Under the pieces are notes generated by a model. It had not been told where the DNA came from, ran no database searches, and was given only the letters and a program-made list of their open reading frames with translations. From Chloroflexota bacterium (GTDB lineage Bacteria; Chloroflexota; Anaerolineae; Anaerolineales; UBA4823): 23,432 nt of DNA. Positions 20,633 through 23,432 of the stretch are shown here, one piece after another (the stretch's first letter is position 1; the number at the start of each line of letters is the position of its first letter). Made by a program: the position numbers and the translations under genes. The DNA is taken from positions 1-23,432 of the forward strand of contig JAEWYL010000269.1 in assembly GCA_023395675.1 (NCBI GenBank), in the 5' to 3' direction.

Positions 20633-23120
20633 AGCAGGCTGGGCGGGTCTTGTTCTCTGCCTGGCCCTCCTGCTCTCCGGCTGTGTTACCCTGGTGGACC
20701 CGGAAGCCAGCCAGCAGCAGGCCGTTGATGAAGTGGGGGTTATCGGGGATGGGGAGATCCTCGAGCAGACCTTCCTGGCCCGCAGGCCGGGCCTGAATGG
20801 GGTTGCCCTGTGGGTGAGCGCATCCGCCGCCGGAGATTCTCCGGACGGCAGTCTGGAAATAGCGCTGTACCCTGCAGGAGACCCCGGATCCCCGCTGGAA
20901 CGATTCTCGCTTTCGCAAGCACGCATCGCAGCCGGTTCTCCGGTGCTGCTCTCCTTCGATCCCCTGCCGGGGCCGGGCGGGCAGCTGTACACCCTGCGCG
21001 CCGCCGGGCGCGGCCTGACCGCCCGCTTTCTGGGCCGCAATGCCGATGTCCATCCATACGGCGGTGCGGCGCTGAACGACGAGCCGCTGGCAGGAGACCT
21101 GGCCTTCCGCCTCAGCTATGACTACGGCTGGCAGGCGGTTCTCACCGATCTGCGCCGCGGGCTGGAAAACCTCCCGCTTGCCCTGCCCCTGGCAGCGGCG
21201 CTCTACCTCCCCGGCTGGCTGCTGCTCTCCTGGCTGGTCCCAGGCCTCCGTGATCGTTTCGACGGCCCCGGACGCTTCTTGCTCTCGGTTGGGTTGAGCA
21301 TGGCTGCCGTCCCGCTGGTGCTCACCTGGACCACGCAGCTGGGGCTGCGCTGGAGCCGCTCCGGCGTGCTGGCGGCAGCTGCAGCCCTGCTCGTCCTGGC
21401 AGCGCTGCGTCTTTTCCCCGCTCTCCGCAGCACCCTGCTCCGGTTTTCGGACTCTCCCGCTCTCGTTCACGCGGGCCTGCCCGCGCTGCTGCGGGGGCTG
21501 CGCTGCTTGCGCCCCGATCCAACGACGCTGGCTTTCCTCGGGGTGCTGGCCCTTTCCCTTTTTGTGCGCATCGCCATGGTGAGAGACCTATCCGCCCCGC
21601 CCTGGGTGGACTCGGTGCATCATGCCGCCATCACGCGCCGCATCCTGGAAGAGGGCGCCTTCCCAAACACCTACGCGCCTTATATCGAGATCGAGACCTC
21701 CCGCTATCACGCCGGGTATCACAGCCTGCTGGCATTTTACACCGCTCTTGCGGGCCAGGAAATTGACGCCGCCATGCTCGGGCTGGGCCAGGCGCTGAAT
21801 GTCCTGGCCGCCGCGGGGGTTTACCTCTTCTGCACGACCCTCACCGGGGACCGGCGCGCCGGCCTGCTCGCCGCCCTGCTCGCTTCCCTGTTCACGCCCA
21901 TGCCGGCTTACTACACCAGCTGGGGGCGCTACACTCAGCTGGCCGGTCTGGTGATCTTCCCGGCCCTGTTCGCCCTGCTGGTGCACGGGCTGGACCTGTA
22001 CGAACTGTCTCCCGGTCCTGCTGCACGGCGGGCGCGCCTGGGGATGATCCTCGCTGCTGCAGCCGCGGGAGGGGGCCTGTTCATCACCCATTACCGGGTG
22101 GCGGCTTTCCTCGGCTGCCTGCTGGCGGTTTACCTGCCCCTGCGCTGGTTGAAATTCGCCCGTGCTGGGGGCGGCAGGCGGCGCGCCGGATACGACCTGG
22201 CTATTCTCGGGACGGCAGCTCTGGTGGGAATCGCCCTGACCCTGCCCTGGTGGCCCGACACGCTCTCCGGCCTGTTTCTGCGCAAGATCGAGCAGTGGAG
22301 CGGTTCGGGCGAGCCGTTTACCGGGATCAACTGGAGCTTGCTGAACCCGGTGATGGGCCGGGCGGTGCTGTTCCTTGCGGGGGCCGGCCTGGCGGCCGGT
22401 TGTTTCCGGCGCCGCACTTTTCCCCTCGTGCTGGCGGGCTGGGCCGGTTTGATGTTTTTCCTGGCTTACCTGGGGCCGCTGGGCCTGCCCGGGGGCGGGT
22501 TTGTGAACAGTACTTCGGTAGAGATCACCCTCTTTATCCCTGCCGCCTCGCTGGCGGGCTACTTTCTCAGCCGCCTGCTGGGCGCCTGGCAGCGCGGGCT
22601 GCCGGTCCGTTTTCACGCGCCGAACCTCCTGGCGCTCACGGGCGTCGCCCTGGCGTTCTCAATTTCCGCCGCGCGCCTGCAGCTCCCCCTGCTGCGCGAA
22701 TCTACCTTCCTGTTCCGCAACGCCGACCGCCCGGCCCTGGAGTGGATGGAGCGCAATCTCCCGCGTGGGGAGGTGGTGATGATCAACCCCTTCTCCTGGG
22801 GCTACAACCTGTACGCCGGGCAGGACGGGGGGTTCTGGATCTCACCCCTGGCCGGTCTCAAGACCATGCCGCCCCCGGTGCTCTACGGACTGGCGGACGA
22901 TTTTTCGACCGCCAGGCGGATTAACGCCACCGTGGAGCAGGCCATGCAGGTCGCGGGGGATCCGGTTCTGCTGGCAGAGCTCCTGAGAGAGCAGGAGATC
23001 CAATATCTTTTTCTTGGGGCCCGCGGCGGGGTTTTCGCTCCCGATCTACTGCAGGAGAGCGGAGAATTTGAGAGGCTGTACGCTCAGAATGGGGTATGGG
23101 TCTTTCAGGTAAAGCCGTAA
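20619..23120 (+). CDS. Large GT-C-type polytopic membrane protein with lipoprotein-like N-terminus
   Basis: With start ATG 20619 the product is 833 aa. It opens with a signal ending in a lipobox LLSGC (Cys22), followed by a beta-rich extracytoplasmic domain (about 40-165). Then come about twelve or more transmembrane helices and a soluble C-terminal region (about 705-833). The first large loop after a helix near 305-320 contains WVDSVHH (Asp331, His334, His335), and RYHAGYHSL and YYTSWGRYTQLAG follow. This layout is typical of GT-C glycosyltransferases that use lipid-linked sugars (STT3/PMT/ArnT-like). Substrate and product are unknown. The start overlaps the prfB stop by 14 nt and has GGGG directly before it, so coupling to prfB is likely. 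In-frame starts further upstream lie deeper inside prfB and are less likely. Confidence 0.75.
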   Translation: MGTSRAGWAGLVLCLALLLSGCVTLVDPEASQQQAVDEVGVIGDGEILEQTFLARRPGLNGVALWVSASAAGDSPDGSLEIALYPAGDPGSPLERFSLSQARIAAGSPVLLSFDPLPGPGGQLYTLRAAGRGLTARFLGRNADVHPYGGAALNDEPLAGDLAFRLSYDYGWQAVLTDLRRGLENLPLALPLAAALYLPGWLLLSWLVPGLRDRFDGPGRFLLSVGLSMAAVPLVLTWTTQLGLRWSRSGVLAAAAALLVLAALRLFPALRSTLLRFSDSPALVHAGLPALLRGLRCLRPDPTTLAFLGVLALSLFVRIAMVRDLSAPPWVDSVHHAAITRRILEEGAFPNTYAPYIEIETSRYHAGYHSLLAFYTALAGQEIDAAMLGLGQALNVLAAAGVYLFCTTLTGDRRAGLLAALLASLFTPMPAYYTSWGRYTQLAGLVIFPALFALLVHGLDLYELSPGPAARRARLGMILAAAAAGGGLFITHYRVAAFLGCLLAVYLPLRWLKFARAGGGRRRAGYDLAILGTAALVGIALTLPWWPDTLSGLFLRKIEQWSGSGEPFTGINWSLLNPVMGRAVLFLAGAGLAAGCFRRRTFPLVLAGWAGLMFFLAYLGPLGLPGGGFVNSTSVEITLFIPAASLAGYFLSRLLGAWQRGLPVRFHAPNLLALTGVALAFSISAARLQLPLLRESTFLFRNADRPALEWMERNLPRGEVVMINPFSWGYNLYAGQDGGFWISPLAGLKTMPPPVLYGLADDFSTARRINATVEQAMQVAGDPVLLAELLREQEIQYLFLGARGGVFAPDLLQESGEFERLYAQNGVWVFQVKP

Positions 23121-23148
23121 AAAAACGAAATTTGTTGTTAAAACAAAT
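23119..23148 (-). terminator. Terminator-like 3' end of the minus-strand RNA
   Basis: On the minus strand, ATTTGTT (23148-23142) pairs with AACAAAT (23136-23130), followed after TTCG by seven T residues (23125-23119). The stem is short and AT-only, so it would be weak. The T-tract overlaps the TAA stop of the convergent membrane-protein gene. Confidence 0.55.
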
Positions 23149-23318
23149 ACCCCACCGTACCGTGTGCTGCAAAGTTTTGAACCTGCCTTCGCAGGTCGGG
23201 TCCCACCTCGAGCGCTCCGCCTTGGCTCAGGCCTATCGCGTCACGTTCGCAAGGGAAAGACCCCATAAGTGGGTGTTGGCTCAAAACCGGGGAGCGGCAT
23301 CACGCGCACAGCAGGGTT
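23119..23318 (-). ncRNA. ssrS: Structured RNA of about 200 nt, probably 6S RNA
   Basis: No coding frame is credible here, but many long-range pairs exist. GTTTTGA (minus strand, 23287-23281) pairs with TCAAAAC (23180-23174), TGTGC (23310-23306) with GCACA (23167-23163) and CCCAC (23273-23269) with GTGGG (23206-23202). A local hairpin ACCTGC-GAAG-GCAGGT lies at 23196-23181. The result is one long, interrupted rod with a central open region, about 200 nt, the shape and size of 6S RNA, which binds RNA polymerase as a promoter mimic. An extended -10 promoter lies just upstream and a T-tract ends it. I cannot run a covariance search, so the family call is tentative; the strand is chosen from the promoter and the T-tract. 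Confidence 0.45.
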
Positions 23319-23432
23319 GCCTCAGTTATACCATAAAATACCCGCCGCTTAAAGGGTCGAAGATTAGAAAGTCAGCCAGACAAGCTTAAAGATTTCTCTA
23401 GCGTGTGCATGTACAGAAGCGGGGGCGAGCAT
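23121..23432. other. Final intergenic stretch
   Basis: The last 312 bp contain the structured RNA and its promoter (23119-23333). About 100 AT-richer bases follow, in which I see no gene, repeat or clear signal before the window ends. Confidence 0.55.
23325..23333 (-). promoter_or_regulatory. Extended -10 promoter of the minus-strand RNA
   Basis: The minus strand reads TGGTATAAC, a 5/6 match to TATAAT with the TGn extension. Predicted start is near 23318, where the structured RNA begins. No clear -35 is present, as at the other extended -10 promoters in this window. Confidence 0.6.

Noticed and set aside
21588..22616. A 342-codon minus-strand frame inside the GT-C gene
   Set aside because: It is Gln/Arg/Pro-rich with no motif; the plus-strand frame has clear membrane helices and GT-C-like motifs.
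23163..23310. The structured RNA read on the plus strand
   Set aside because: The same stems form, but the extended -10 upstream and T-tract downstream are both correctly placed only for the minus strand. The plus strand is not strictly excluded.
23096..23389. A 97-codon plus-strand frame in the final intergenic stretch
   Set aside because: It begins inside the GT-C gene end and covers the structured RNA; there is no ribosome binding site and no recognisable protein pattern.

Overview
The window looks like a chromosomal segment of a GC-rich bacterium, most plausibly a Chloroflexota member of the Anaerolineae type. That assignment is inferred from gene content and protein style (NrfD/multiheme modules, MoaD-MoaE fusion, GT-C membrane protein), not from a marker search. 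There are no rRNA or tRNA genes, insertion sequences, CRISPR arrays or phage genes. Most of the window is densely packed housekeeping and respiratory genes.

Region 1 (1-1.9 kb): a zinc/manganese-type ABC substrate-binding lipoprotein (znuA-like). It has a near-consensus sigma-70 promoter whose start site lies in a perfect 15-bp Fur/Zur-type palindrome. It converges on a VOC-fold gene and the two stop codons overlap. The only good rightward terminator lies beyond the VOC gene.

Region 2 (2.0-8.9 kb): a two-armed respiratory cluster. The right-facing arm encodes a 37-aa membrane peptide, a two-CW-type Cys-rich membrane protein, an octaheme cytochrome c, a Tat-exported four-cluster ferredoxin and an NrfD-type quinol protein. 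The left-facing arm encodes a nonaheme cytochrome c and a cytochrome b fused to two monoheme c domains. The arms meet at a bidirectional terminator. Together they could carry electrons between the quinone pool and the cell exterior or periplasm. No catalytic (molybdopterin or NrfA-type) subunit is present, so the terminal substrate is unknown. This cluster is the best candidate for an undescribed system.

Region 3 (8.9-17.3 kb, leftward): moaC, moaD-moaE fusion, threonine synthase, fabF, rnc and smc in series, ending at a long perfect hairpin. The rnc start codon sits in the loop of a strong hairpin, and RNase III carries Ala where the family normally has a metal-binding Asp.

Region 4 (17.5-23.1 kb, rightward): a YihY/BrkB membrane protein, ftsY, prfB (RF2, with the classic in-frame UGA and +1 frameshift) and a large GT-C-type membrane protein. 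A terminator-like hairpin sits between ftsY and prfB.

Region 5 (23.1-23.4 kb): a structured RNA of about 200 nt, probably on the minus strand, with an extended -10 promoter and a terminator-like end. 6S RNA is the best guess. Extended -10 motifs (TGnTATAAT type) recur at four places. At moaC and ftsY they lie so close to the ATG that the mRNAs should be leaderless.
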